Origin: Cardiobacterium hominis
Lineage (GTDB): Bacteria; Pseudomonadota; Gammaproteobacteria; Cardiobacteriales; Cardiobacteriaceae
DNA length: 64,000 bases
NCBI RefSeq assembly: GCF_900637305.1
Contig: NZ_LR134365.1
Location: forward strand, 430,047 to 494,046
Direction of reading: 5' to 3'
Within the stretch, counting starts at the first letter, position 1; every line of letters starts with the position of its first letter. This document shows, piece by piece, positions 44,333 to 52,795 of this stretch. Below the pieces are notes generated by a model, which did not search any database, was not told the origin of the DNA, and was given only the letters and a program-made list of their open reading frames with translations. A program made the position numbers and the translations under genes.

Positions 44333-44432
44333 GGTGTGTTTGCAATTTGAATTTCCCTCCCCTGCGAAGCGGGGGAGGGGGTGTGAAAACCGCGTAGCGA
44401 CCGCATTCAAAACGAAATGCAAACACGCCCTA
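44331..44432. mobile_element. MITE-like element 1 with imperfect terminal inverted repeats
   Basis: About 17-bp ends: AGGGTGTGTTTGCAATTT on the left and AAATGCAAACACGCCCT on the right, pairing at about 16 positions. Between them is a REP hairpin (CCCTCCCCTGCGAAGCGGGGGAGG, 44353-44386). It abuts the VWA stop codon and element 2. No transposase. Confidence 0.55.
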
Positions 44433-44691
44433 GGGGCTGTTTACAATTCAGCGAACTAGCCCCTCTCCCTGTGGGACAAGCATTGCTCGTCCGTAGGACG
44501 AGAGAGGGGTTGGGGTGAGGGCAGCAAACGATTGAAAAATCGAAATTTCATCTCGTAAGCGGCATTGTCCACCCCCTCCCCATCCCTCCCCCGGGCCCCA
44601 TGCAAAATGCGGACGCATTTTGCATGGGTACCCGCCCGCTGCGGGCTTCGCCCTGCAGGGGAGGGAGATTTGAATTGTAAACAGCCCCTAG
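44430..44691. mobile_element. MITE-like element 2 with perfect 21-bp terminal inverted repeats
   Basis: Ends CTAGGGGCTGTTTACAATTC (44430 on) and GAATTGTAAACAGCCCCTAG (to 44691) are exact reverse complements, and one more base (44450/44671) pairs. Inside are two REP-type units: 44459-44524 (CCCTCTCCCTGTGGGAC.. and GGGGTTGGGGTGAGGGC) and 44571-44670 with an inner hairpin (TGCAAAATGCGGACGCATTTTGCA). A near-identical inverted copy of the right half lies at 52615-52735. No ORF; presumably mobilised in trans. With element 1 it accounts for most of the 444-bp gap before hrpA. Confidence 0.6.
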
Positions 44692-44776
44692 CGCGCGGCG
44701 TGTAGGTTGGGTAGAGGCGCCTACCCCAACCCGCGCGCCCGCTATAATGCCCGCCCTTTTCCTATTCCAAACGACA

Positions 44777-47700
44777 ATGACCGCCCCCGATTTCACCGCC
44801 GTCCTCTGCCGCGACCGCCATGCCCTGCGCCAACTGCACCGCCAAATCCGCGAACGCGAGCGGCGCGGCCAACCCGCCGACCGTCTGCGCGCCCGCTTTG
44901 CCGCTGAATATGCCGCTTCCACCGCAGCGGTTGAGGTGCGCCGTGCCGCGCTGCCGCAGCCAAAACTCAGCGCCGACCTGCCGGTGCTGGCGGCGAAAAA
45001 CGACATCCTCCGCCTTATCCGCGAGCATCAAGTCGTCATCATCAGCGGCGAAACCGGTTCGGGGAAAACAACACAACTGCCGCAGCTTTGTCTCGCCCTC
45101 GGCCTCGGCGCACGCGGTACCATCGCCCACACCCAGCCGCGCCGCATCGCCGCGCGCAGCGTCGCCGCGCGCATCGCCGAGGAGCTCGATACGCCGCTCG
45201 GTGATGCCGTTGGCTACCAGGTGCGTTTTGACGAAAAAACCAGCGACGCCACCGTCATCAAACTGATGACCGACGGCATGCTGCTCGCCGAAACCCTTTC
45301 CGACCCGTACCTCGCGCAATACGAAGTCATCATCGTCGATGAGGCGCACGAGCGCAGCCTCAACATCGACTTCCTCCTCGGCTACCTGCACCGTCTCGCC
45401 GCGCGCCGTCCCGACCTCAAAATCATCATCACCTCGGCAACCATCGACGCGGAGAAATTCGCCGCCCATTTCGGTGGCGCGCCGGTGCTGAACGTCAGCG
45501 GGCGCACCTATCCGGTGGAAATCCGCTACCGTCCGCCGGGTGAAGATGAAGACACGGCGGACGCCATCCTGCGCGCCGTCGCCGAACTCGACCAGCACGG
45601 ACGCAACGACATCCTCGTCTTCCTCCCCAGCGAGCGCGACATCCGCGAAGCGGCCGACCGCCTGCGCCGCGAACAACTGCGCGACACCGACGTGCTGCCG
45701 CTCTTCGGCCGCCTCTCGCTTGCCGACCAACAGGCGGTGTTCCGCCCGCAGGCGCCGCGCCGCATCGTCCTTGCCACCAACGTCGCCGAAACCTCGCTCA
45801 CCGTGCCGCGCATCAAGGCGGTCATCGACACCGGCACCGCGCGCATCAGCCGCTACTCGCTGCGCACCAAAACCCAGCGCTTGCCGATTGAGCCCATCTC
45901 GCAGGCCGCCGCCAACCAGCGCGCCGGTAGATGCGGCCGCGTCTCCTCCGGCATCTGCATCCGCCTTTACAGCGAAGAAGACTACGCGCAGCGCCCCGCC
46001 TACACCGAGCCGGAAATTCTGCGCACCAACCTAGCCGCCATCATCCTGCAAATGCTCGTCCTCAAACTGGGCGACATCGCCGCCTTCCCCTTTGTGGACG
46101 CGCCGGACGAACGGCAAATCAACGACGGCTACCGCCTGCTTTACGAACTACAAGCCACCGACGAAGCCCGCCGCCTCACCCCGCTGGGCCGACACATGGC
46201 GCGCCTGCCGGTCGATCCGCGCTTCGCCCGCATCCTCGTCGCCGCCGAAAAAAGCGGCTGCCTGCAAGACGCGCTCATCCTCGTCGCCGCCCTATCCATC
46301 CAGGACCCGCGCGAACGCCCCTTCGGGCAAGAAGCGCGCGCCGACCAAAAACAGGGCGAATTCGCCGACAAAAGCAGCGACTACCAGACCCTGCTCAACC
46401 TCTTCGCCGCCTACCAACGCGAACGGCGCAGCGCGAGCAACAACCGCCTGCGCCAATGGTGCAAAAACTACTACCTGAACCCGCAGCGGATGCGTGAATG
46501 GCGCGAACTGGTGAACCAACTGCTGCGCGACAGCCGCGAACAAAAACTGCACCTCGACAGCGCCCACCCCGCCGCACCGAAAAACGACCTGCCGGACGGC
46601 GCCAAAGGGTGGCTGGCGCTGGAAAACCCGCAAATAGAAACCCTGCACCGCGCGCTGCTCACCGGCTTCCTCGACCAAGTCGGCCTGTGGGACGAACAAA
46701 ACCGCGACTACCTGCGCCCGCGCCACAGCCGCTTCAGCCTCTTCCCCGCGTCCGTCCTTGCCAAAAAACCGCCGCAAGCAGTGATGGCGGCGAGCATCGT
46801 CGAAACCCAGCGCACCTACGCCCGCACCTGCGCGCCCATCCAACTCGCCGAACTCGAACACCTCGCCGCCCACCTCATCCGCCACCAATACAGCAACCCG
46901 CACTGGTCAAAAAAAGCGGGCAACGTGCTGGCGAGCCAAACCACCACCCTCTACGGCCTGCCCATCGTCGCCGGGCGCAACGTCCCCTACGCCCGCCACG
47001 ACCCGGCGCTCGCCCACGAAATCTTCATCCACGACGCGCTCGTCCCCGGCGAACTCAACACCCGCCTCAAAGTCATCGCGCAAAACCGCGCGCTGATAGA
47101 AACCCTGGAAGAGCGCGAACACAAAACACGCAGCCGCGGCATCCTTGCCGACGAGAGCCAACAAGCGGCGTTCTACATGGAACGCCTGCCGGAAACCGTA
47201 CACAGCGTCGTAACCCTCGAACAATGGGCGAAAAAACACGGCGAAGCGGCACTCGCCATGCGTGAGGCCGACCTGCTTCTCAGCGACGAAACCATTGATG
47301 AAGCCGACTACCCGACCAGCCTCACCATCAACGGCCAAAAACTGCGCCTCGAATACCACTTCGACCCCGGCGGCGCGGCGGACGGCATCACCGTCAACAT
47401 CCCGTTGCCGGCGCTGAACGCGCTGGACGCGCGCGCCTTCGAGCGCCTTGTCCCGGCAATGCTGCCGGCAAAAATCGAAGCGCTGCTGCGCGCCCTGCCA
47501 AAAGTGTGGCGGCGCCAACTCGTTCCCATTCCCGCCTTCGCGCAGGCGGTGAGCGAACGCATCGCCGGCGATGACGCGCCGCTGCACACCGCCATCCGCG
47601 CCGCCGTGTACGCCATCAAAGGCACCGCCATCCCCGAAGACGCCTTCGACGAAAACAAAATCGACGACCACCACCGCATGAACTACCGCCTGCTGGACGC

Positions 47701-48679
47701 AAAAAACCAGCCGCTAGCAGAAAGCCGCGACCTCGCCGCCTTGCAGGCCGAGTACAGCGACAGCGCCGCCGCCCAATTCCGCCGCCGCAGCCAAAGCCGC
47801 CATGCCGACGACGCGCCCATCACAGACTGGCAATGGGACGAACTGCCCGCCCAAGAAACCCTGCCCAACGGCATCACCGGCTACCCCGCCTTAACGTTGG
47901 AAGACGGCAAACACTACCTGCGCCTGCACGACGACCCCGAACGGGCAGCGAGTGCGCACCACGCCGCCGTGCACGCCCTGCTCGCCGACAAACTCCAAGC
48001 CAAAATCAAATACCTGCGCAAAAACCTGCCCGGCTACACCCAAATGGCGCTGCACTACCGCAAAATCGGCAGCGACAGTACCCTCGCCGACGACATCATC
48101 GCCCGCCTGCTCGCACACGTCTGCCTGCAAGGCGGCGTGCCGCGCACACGCGCCGCCTGGGAAGCGGCCCTCGCGCGCGGCGAGCGCGAACTCATCCCGG
48201 CGGCCAGCGAACTCGCCACCAAACTGACACGCATCCTCGCCGCCTACAGCGACGCCAAACAACAACTGCACAACCTCAAACAGCCCGCCATCAAAAGCGA
48301 CATCGAAGCGCACCTTGCCCGCCTCATCTACCCCGAATTCATCCGCGACAGCGACAGCCGCGACCTTGACCTCATTGACCGCGCCCTCGCCGCCACCCTG
48401 AAACGCATCGAAAAAGCGCGCCTCGACCCGCTAAAAGACCTGCAACGCCAACAAGAGCTGGCGTCGTGGGAGGCGACGCTACAACAAACGCTGGCCAAAC
48501 ACGGCATGACACGCGCCAGCCAAACCCCACCGCGCGGCACCCCTGCCAGCACCCGCGCCGCGCTGCTGGACTACTGGCGGCTGACAGAAGCCTGGCGCAT
48601 CCAGACCTACGCACAAGAGTTGGGCAGCCCGCTCAAAGCCTCGCCCAAACGCCTGCAAGAAGCGGCGGAGAAATTGTGA
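44777..48679 (+). CDS. hrpA: ATP-dependent RNA helicase HrpA
   Basis: DEAH-box helicase, 1300 aa as in E. coli HrpA. Motifs in order: GETGSGKTTQLPQ (about residue 95), DEAHERSLNIDFLLGYLH, SATIDAEKFA, ATNVAETSLTVP, QAAANQRAGRCGR, followed by HA2, OB and the long DUF3418 C-terminal region. HrpA rescues stalled ribosomes in E. coli. The ATG at 44777 is chosen because it yields the usual N-terminus just ahead of the long helical lead-in. Preceded by a GGTTGGGTAG/CCTACCCCAACC hairpin (44705-44730). Confidence 0.96.
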   Translation: MTAPDFTAVLCRDRHALRQLHRQIRERERRGQPADRLRARFAAEYAASTAAVEVRRAALPQPKLSADLPVLAAKNDILRLIREHQVVIISGETGSGKTTQLPQLCLALGLGARGTIAHTQPRRIAARSVAARIAEELDTPLGDAVGYQVRFDEKTSDATVIKLMTDGMLLAETLSDPYLAQYEVIIVDEAHERSLNIDFLLGYLHRLAARRPDLKIIITSATIDAEKFAAHFGGAPVLNVSGRTYPVEIRYRPPGEDEDTADAILRAVAELDQHGRNDILVFLPSERDIREAADRLRREQLRDTDVLPLFGRLSLADQQAVFRPQAPRRIVLATNVAETSLTVPRIKAVIDTGTARISRYSLRTKTQRLPIEPISQAAANQRAGRCGRVSSGICIRLYSEEDYAQRPAYTEPEILRTNLAAIILQMLVLKLGDIAAFPFVDAPDERQINDGYRLLYELQATDEARRLTPLGRHMARLPVDPRFARILVAAEKSGCLQDALILVAALSIQDPRERPFGQEARADQKQGEFADKSSDYQTLLNLFAAYQRERRSASNNRLRQWCKNYYLNPQRMREWRELVNQLLRDSREQKLHLDSAHPAAPKNDLPDGAKGWLALENPQIETLHRALLTGFLDQVGLWDEQNRDYLRPRHSRFSLFPASVLAKKPPQAVMAASIVETQRTYARTCAPIQLAELEHLAAHLIRHQYSNPHWSKKAGNVLASQTTTLYGLPIVAGRNVPYARHDPALAHEIFIHDALVPGELNTRLKVIAQNRALIETLEEREHKTRSRGILADESQQAAFYMERLPETVHSVVTLEQWAKKHGEAALAMREADLLLSDETIDEADYPTSLTINGQKLRLEYHFDPGGAADGITVNIPLPALNALDARAFERLVPAMLPAKIEALLRALPKVWRRQLVPIPAFAQAVSERIAGDDAPLHTAIRAAVYAIKGTAIPEDAFDENKIDDHHRMNYRLLDAKNQPLAESRDLAALQAEYSDSAAAQFRRRSQSRHADDAPITDWQWDELPAQETLPNGITGYPALTLEDGKHYLRLHDDPERAASAHHAAVHALLADKLQAKIKYLRKNLPGYTQMALHYRKIGSDSTLADDIIARLLAHVCLQGGVPRTRAAWEAALARGERELIPAASELATKLTRILAAYSDAKQQLHNLKQPAIKSDIEAHLARLIYPEFIRDSDSRDLDLIDRALAATLKRIEKARLDPLKDLQRQQELASWEATLQQTLAKHGMTRASQTPPRGTPASTRAALLDYWRLTEAWRIQTYAQELGSPLKASPKRLQEAAEKL

Positions 48680-48682
48680 AAG

Positions 48683-48766
48683 ACCCCTCTCCCTTTGGGA
48701 CAAGCATTGCTCGCGTAGCGACAAGTATTGCTTGCGCAGCAAGAGAGAGGGGGTGGGGTGAGGGCA
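48683..48766. repeat. REP-like element with inner AAGCATTGCT hairpin
   Basis: CCCCTCTCCCTTTGGGACAAG, inner palindromic AGTATTGCTTGCGCAGCAAG, then AGAGAGGGGGTGGGGTGAGGGC. Similar to 44459-44524, which has the same ACAAGCATTGCTCG insert. Confidence 0.65.
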
Positions 48767-48860
48767 ATCGCTGGAGGTTAAATCAGGCATAATTCACCGG
48801 AATAGTCCGGGGACTGCGTAACTGCTCGCCACAGCGCGATTAAACCCTTAAAGGAAACCC

Positions 48861-49337
48861 ATGCCCCAAGAAATCGAACGCAAATACCTGGTCATCGGCG
48901 ATGCGTGGCGCAATCTCGCGACAGGCACACATTACCGCCAAGGCTATCTCAATAGCGCCAAAGAACGCACCGTGCGCATCCGGACTATCGGCGAAAAAGC
49001 CTTCCTCACCATCAAAAGCGAAACACGCGGCATCCGCCGCCAAGAATACGAATACCCAATCCCCTACGACGACGCCGTACAAATGCTGGCAAGCCTCGCC
49101 GAAAAACCGCTCATCGAAAAAATCCGCTACAAAATCCCATACAAAGGACAGCTCTGGGAAATTGACGAATTCCTCGGTGAAAATGCCGGACTGATTGTCG
49201 CCGAGATAGAACTCGCCGACGAAAATCAGACCTTCAGCAAGCCCGCATGGATTGGCAAAGAAGTCTCCGCCGACCCGCGCTATTACAATGCCAATCTGGT
49301 GCAGCGCCCTTATCGCCTTTGGGACAAAAATGATTAA
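48861..49337 (+). CDS. CYTH domain protein (triphosphate tunnel metalloenzyme)
   Basis: 158 aa, single CYTH domain. Signature EIERKYLV at the N-terminus, then RTVRIRTIGEKAFLTIKSET, EYEYPIPYDDA, IEKIRYKIPYKGQLWEIDEF and IVAEIELADE, giving the alternating acidic/basic tunnel residues that bind Mg-triphosphate. Bacterial single-domain members hydrolyse inorganic triphosphate. Ribosome-binding site AAAGGAAA. Overlaps the next gene by 8 bp, suggesting translational coupling. Confidence 0.93.
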   Translation: MPQEIERKYLVIGDAWRNLATGTHYRQGYLNSAKERTVRIRTIGEKAFLTIKSETRGIRRQEYEYPIPYDDAVQMLASLAEKPLIEKIRYKIPYKGQLWEIDEFLGENAGLIVAEIELADENQTFSKPAWIGKEVSADPRYYNANLVQRPYRLWDKND

Positions 49338-50775
49338 AGAATCGGTAAAAGTACACGGACAATACCAACTGGAAATCAAACAAAAAGTTTCCTTCGACCG
49401 GCGGGCGCATGAAGTGCGCTACCGCATTGAAACCTGGTTTTTCCTACCCGCCGCCTTGCAAGTCAATCCCGATTTCTATTCACCCAAATATTTTCAGCAG
49501 AGCCTGAAAAATTACGTGCGCCTGCGCCCGCCGACGCGCAAACTGTCGCAACTGTTAGAGCCGGATGAAATGCTGGCGGAGCTTGCCGCTTTTCTTGCGA
49601 CCACGCCAGACAAACAAGGCCTGGAACCATACGAAAATACACTGAAGCGCTATGCGCTCACTTACAAACGCGCCTTGCGCCTGGCGGTGAAATGGATGGA
49701 GCGCAATGCCCAAAAGCGCAGCGCGGATGCCATCACCGAATTATTGGCAGAGATTCATGACGTTTTGGCAGCATATCGTGCGCTCTCGCCTTTGGCCGCC
49801 GCACATGAAGCCGTTTTAGCATCGCAGGCATTTGGCTATTGCGACGAATTCATTTCGCTGGTCACGCTGCATTATCTGCGCCGTCTGGTATTGCTGGACG
49901 GCATACCGCAAGCCGCCGCCATTCATGCCTTATGGCAAACAGAAATGACCTATTGCCGCCGCCATTTCCCGGAAAGCATCCCCTCGCCGGAAGGAAACAA
50001 TGAAGATGTGCTCTACCGCTGGAGCATCTTGCGCAAATATATCAGCCGCTATTTATTTCTAGAAGTGCGGCGGCGCAAAGGGCATCCGCTGCTACTACAT
50101 TCGGTTTATGCCATTTCGGCGGCGATTGCGATGGTTTTTGCAACATTCGTTGCCTTTTTTTGGCAGGGGCGTTACGGCGCGTTGAGCAATAATTTATTCT
50201 TGGCGCTGGTGATTGCCTATATTTTCAAAGACCGCATCAAAGAAATCGGGCGCGAGCGCTTGCTATCTTTATTTCGCGAGTGGATTCCTGACCGCCGCTT
50301 GCTTATTTATCGTGGCGAGCATTTAGAGGTAGGCAGCTGTCATGAATCCTTCCGCTTTGTCCATCAGGAAAAATTGCCGCCGGAAATCCGCGCGCTGCGC
50401 GAGCAGGCGCATTGGCTGAAATTATTGAATGACCGCCGTGCCGAAGATGTATTGCTCTACCGCAAGGAAGTCGCCTTGCATAATCAGCCGGAATTGTTCG
50501 AGCGCACCCAGTATTCGATTGTTGATATTACCCGCTTCAATGTCTCCGGATTTTTGCGGCAGATTGATCACTTGTTCGAGCATTTGCCGGTTGGCGATGA
50601 AGACGATGCGGTGATTGTGGGCGAGCGGCTTTATCACGTCTATATGATTCGCCGCGTATTCTTCGCCGGACAATCCGCGAGCGAATTGGTGCGACTGGTG
50701 CTGAATGCGGAAGGCATTAAACGACTGGAGATGATTCAGCCGCTACAGTTTGCGGAGGCAGAAACGCCGCAATAG
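49330..50775 (+). CDS. Uncharacterised two-TM membrane protein coupled to the CYTH gene
   Basis: 481 aa. The ATG at 49330 overlaps the CYTH stop. Residues 1-255 are soluble and charged (HEVRYRIETWFFLPAALQVN, FYSPKYFQQSLKNYVRLRPP). Two adjacent membrane segments follow (SVYAISAAIAMVFATFVAFFW; LFLALVIAYIFKD), then a soluble C-terminal half of about 180 residues beginning RIKEIGRERLLSLFREWIPD. No catalytic motif or named family recognised. Close coupling to a triphosphatase suggests a shared role, which is inference. Confidence 0.8.
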   Translation: MIKESVKVHGQYQLEIKQKVSFDRRAHEVRYRIETWFFLPAALQVNPDFYSPKYFQQSLKNYVRLRPPTRKLSQLLEPDEMLAELAAFLATTPDKQGLEPYENTLKRYALTYKRALRLAVKWMERNAQKRSADAITELLAEIHDVLAAYRALSPLAAAHEAVLASQAFGYCDEFISLVTLHYLRRLVLLDGIPQAAAIHALWQTEMTYCRRHFPESIPSPEGNNEDVLYRWSILRKYISRYLFLEVRRRKGHPLLLHSVYAISAAIAMVFATFVAFFWQGRYGALSNNLFLALVIAYIFKDRIKEIGRERLLSLFREWIPDRRLLIYRGEHLEVGSCHESFRFVHQEKLPPEIRALREQAHWLKLLNDRRAEDVLLYRKEVALHNQPELFERTQYSIVDITRFNVSGFLRQIDHLFEHLPVGDEDDAVIVGERLYHVYMIRRVFFAGQSASELVRLVLNAEGIKRLEMIQPLQFAEAETPQ

Positions 50776-50847
50776 CGGTAAAGATCGCCTTATCGGTTAC
50801 GACTGCGCCTAACGCAATCTATGCCCCTGCGCGCGCCGTCGTTCATG

Positions 50848-50871
50848 TGGTGGGGCGAGCCCCACCCTACG
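50848..50871. repeat. GTGGGGCGAGCCCCACCCTAC repeat
   Basis: Member of the short palindrome family also at 22299-22322, 51585-51607 and 52770-52792. Three of four copies surround eda and kdgK. Confidence 0.6.
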
Positions 50872-50881
50872 CATGGCGTTA

Positions 50882-51520
50882 TCAATCTCCCTGCACTAGC
50901 GCGACTGCTTCGCGGGCGAGGCGGGCGATTTCTTCCCAGTTTTGGGCGTCAAGCAGTGTTTTTTCTACCATCCACGAGCCGCCGCAGGCGATGACGTTTT
51001 TCAGTGCGAGGTAGTCGCGGATGTTGTGTGTGCCGATGCCGCCGGTCGGCATCACTTGCAGCATGGCGTAGGGCGCGAGCAGCGCTTTGAGCATTTTGAG
51101 GCCGCCGCTGGCTTCTGCCGGGAAGTATTTGACGGTCGTGATGCCATGTTCGAGCGCGGCTTCGATGGCGGTCGGGTTGTTGATGCCGGGGGTGATGGCG
51201 ATGCCGAGGTCTTGGCAGGCTTTGACGGTGTTCGGGTTGAAGCCGGGGCTGACGATGAAGTCTGCGCCCGCTTGTTGGGCGGCTTTGGCTTGGGCGGCGT
51301 TTAGCACGGTACCGGCGGCGATGAGCATTTCCGGCTGGGCATCGCGCAGGCGGCGGATGGCGTCAATGGCGGCGGCGGTGCGGAAGGTGATTTCGGCGGC
51401 AGGAATGCCGCTTTGCAACAGCGCTGCGCCAAGCGGCACCGCGTCTTCGGCGCGCTCAAGGGCGATGACCGGGACAATTTTCAGCGCTTGCAGGCGGGGG
51501 GTGAGGGTTTCGATATTCAT
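50882..51520 (-). CDS. eda: KDPG/KHG aldolase
   Basis: 212 aa. Cleaves 2-keto-3-deoxy-6-phosphogluconate to pyruvate and glyceraldehyde-3-phosphate. ITFRTAAAIDAI, AGTVLNAAQA, GADFIVSPGFNP, the Schiff-base Lys in TTVKYFPAEASGG and MPTGGI are all present. Last gene of the uxuA-uxuB-kdgK-eda run, with an 83-bp gap after kdgK that holds a short palindromic repeat. Confidence 0.96.
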   Translation of the reverse strand: MNIETLTPRLQALKIVPVIALERAEDAVPLGAALLQSGIPAAEITFRTAAAIDAIRRLRDAQPEMLIAAGTVLNAAQAKAAQQAGADFIVSPGFNPNTVKACQDLGIAITPGINNPTAIEAALEHGITTVKYFPAEASGGLKMLKALLAPYAMLQVMPTGGIGTHNIRDYLALKNVIACGGSWMVEKTLLDAQNWEEIARLAREAVALVQGD

Positions 51521-51603
51521 GGATGCTCCGTAGGTTGGGTTGCGGCGATGAATGGCCGGATGGGTTTAATGTTTTTGGCTGATGCGGTGAGGCAAGCCCC
51601 ACC

Positions 51604-52530
51604 CTACCCTTCCAGGCGGCAGTATTCCGCCGGGATAATCGCGCCCTTGTGCTGGATGACGGTGGCGGCGAGGCGGTTGCCCGCGCGGCAGCATGCCTCC
51701 GGCTCGGCGCCTTGCAGGTAGCGGGCGAGATAGCCGGCGTTGAAGGCATCGCCTGCCGAGGTGGTGTCCACCACGCGCGCGACGGTTTCGCCCTTGACCG
51801 CAATGCGTTCGCCGCCCGCCGCGTACAGCGCACCGTCGGCGCCGCATTTGACCACGATTTTGGCAACACCTGCCGCTTGCAGGCGAGCGATGGTGGCGTC
51901 GGCGTCAGCGTCGTCCCACAGCGCACGTTCATCGTCGTCGGTCATCAGCGCCAGATGGACGTGCGGCAGGAGGCGGGCATAGGCGGCGCGGGTCTCGTCG
52001 CGGCTCTGCCACAGCGCCGGGCGATAGTTGCCGTCGAAGTGGATTTGTACGCCTTGGGCGGCGCAGGCGGCAAGGCGGTCAATCAGGCGCTCGCGGTCGG
52101 CGGGCGGCAGGATGGCGAGGCTGATGCCGCTCAAATAGATGGCATCAAACCCGGCGAGCGCGGCGTCCACTTGCGGCCAGCCGGGGTGTTGCAGCAGGTA
52201 GCGCGCCGCCGACTGGTTGCGCCAGTAGAGGAAGGTGCGCTCGCCCGTGGCGTCGAGCTGGATGAGGTAGAGGCCGGGTTGGCGCGCCGGGTCGGTGAGT
52301 ACGTGGCGGGTATCGATGCCGTCGGCTTGCCAGCGCGCTTTCATGCCGCGGCTGAGCGGGTCGTCGCCGAGCGCGGTGAGATAGTGGACGCGAACGGCAT
52401 CCGGCGGGGCGACGCGCGCGAGGTAGGTGGCGGTGTTCAGGCTGTCGCCGCCGTAGGTTTGGCGCATGTCGCCGAAGGGCTGGCCGTTCAGTTCGATCAT
52501 GCATTCGCCGAGGAGTGCGATGGTTTTCAT
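51604..52530 (-). CDS. kdgK: 2-keto-3-deoxygluconate kinase
   Basis: PfkB-family sugar kinase, 308 aa. N-terminus LLGECMIELNGQPFGDMRQTYGGDSLNTA is the KdgK type, and the C-terminal PfkB signature DTTSAGDAFNAGYLARYL holds the catalytic Asp. It phosphorylates KDG from UxuA to KDPG for Eda. Separated from uxuB by a 265-bp gap containing a REP element. Confidence 0.95.
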   Translation of the reverse strand: MKTIALLGECMIELNGQPFGDMRQTYGGDSLNTATYLARVAPPDAVRVHYLTALGDDPLSRGMKARWQADGIDTRHVLTDPARQPGLYLIQLDATGERTFLYWRNQSAARYLLQHPGWPQVDAALAGFDAIYLSGISLAILPPADRERLIDRLAACAAQGVQIHFDGNYRPALWQSRDETRAAYARLLPHVHLALMTDDDERALWDDADADATIARLQAAGVAKIVVKCGADGALYAAGGERIAVKGETVARVVDTTSAGDAFNAGYLARYLQGAEPEACCRAGNRLAATVIQHKGAIIPAEYCRLEG

Positions 52531-52614
52531 GGTTGTCGGGTGTAGGTGGATTAGGCAAAGCCGTAAGCCAACGGTTAGTAATGGTTTTGGCGGTCGGTAG
52601 GGTTAAGCGCGGCA

Positions 52615-52735
52615 CTAGAGGCTGTTTACAATTCAAATCTCCCTCCCCTGCAGGGCGAAGCCCGCAGCGGGCGGGTACCCATGCAAAATGCATCCGCATT
52701 TTGCATGGGGCCCGGGGGAGGGATGGGGAGGGGGC
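52615..52735. repeat. Inverted copy of the 44571-44689 REP unit
   Basis: Starts CTAGAGGCTGTTTACAATTC, contains CCCGCAGCGGGCGGGTACCC and an inner TGCAAAATGC..GCATTTTGCA hairpin, and ends GGGGGAGGGATGGGGAGGGGG. About 119 bp match the reverse complement of 44571-44689 with only a few differences. Lies inside the uxuB-kdgK gap. Confidence 0.85.
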
Positions 52736-52795
52736 AGAACGATGGTTGTCGCATTTCCGGCGGTTCGACGGTGGGGCAAGCCCCACCCTACGGTT

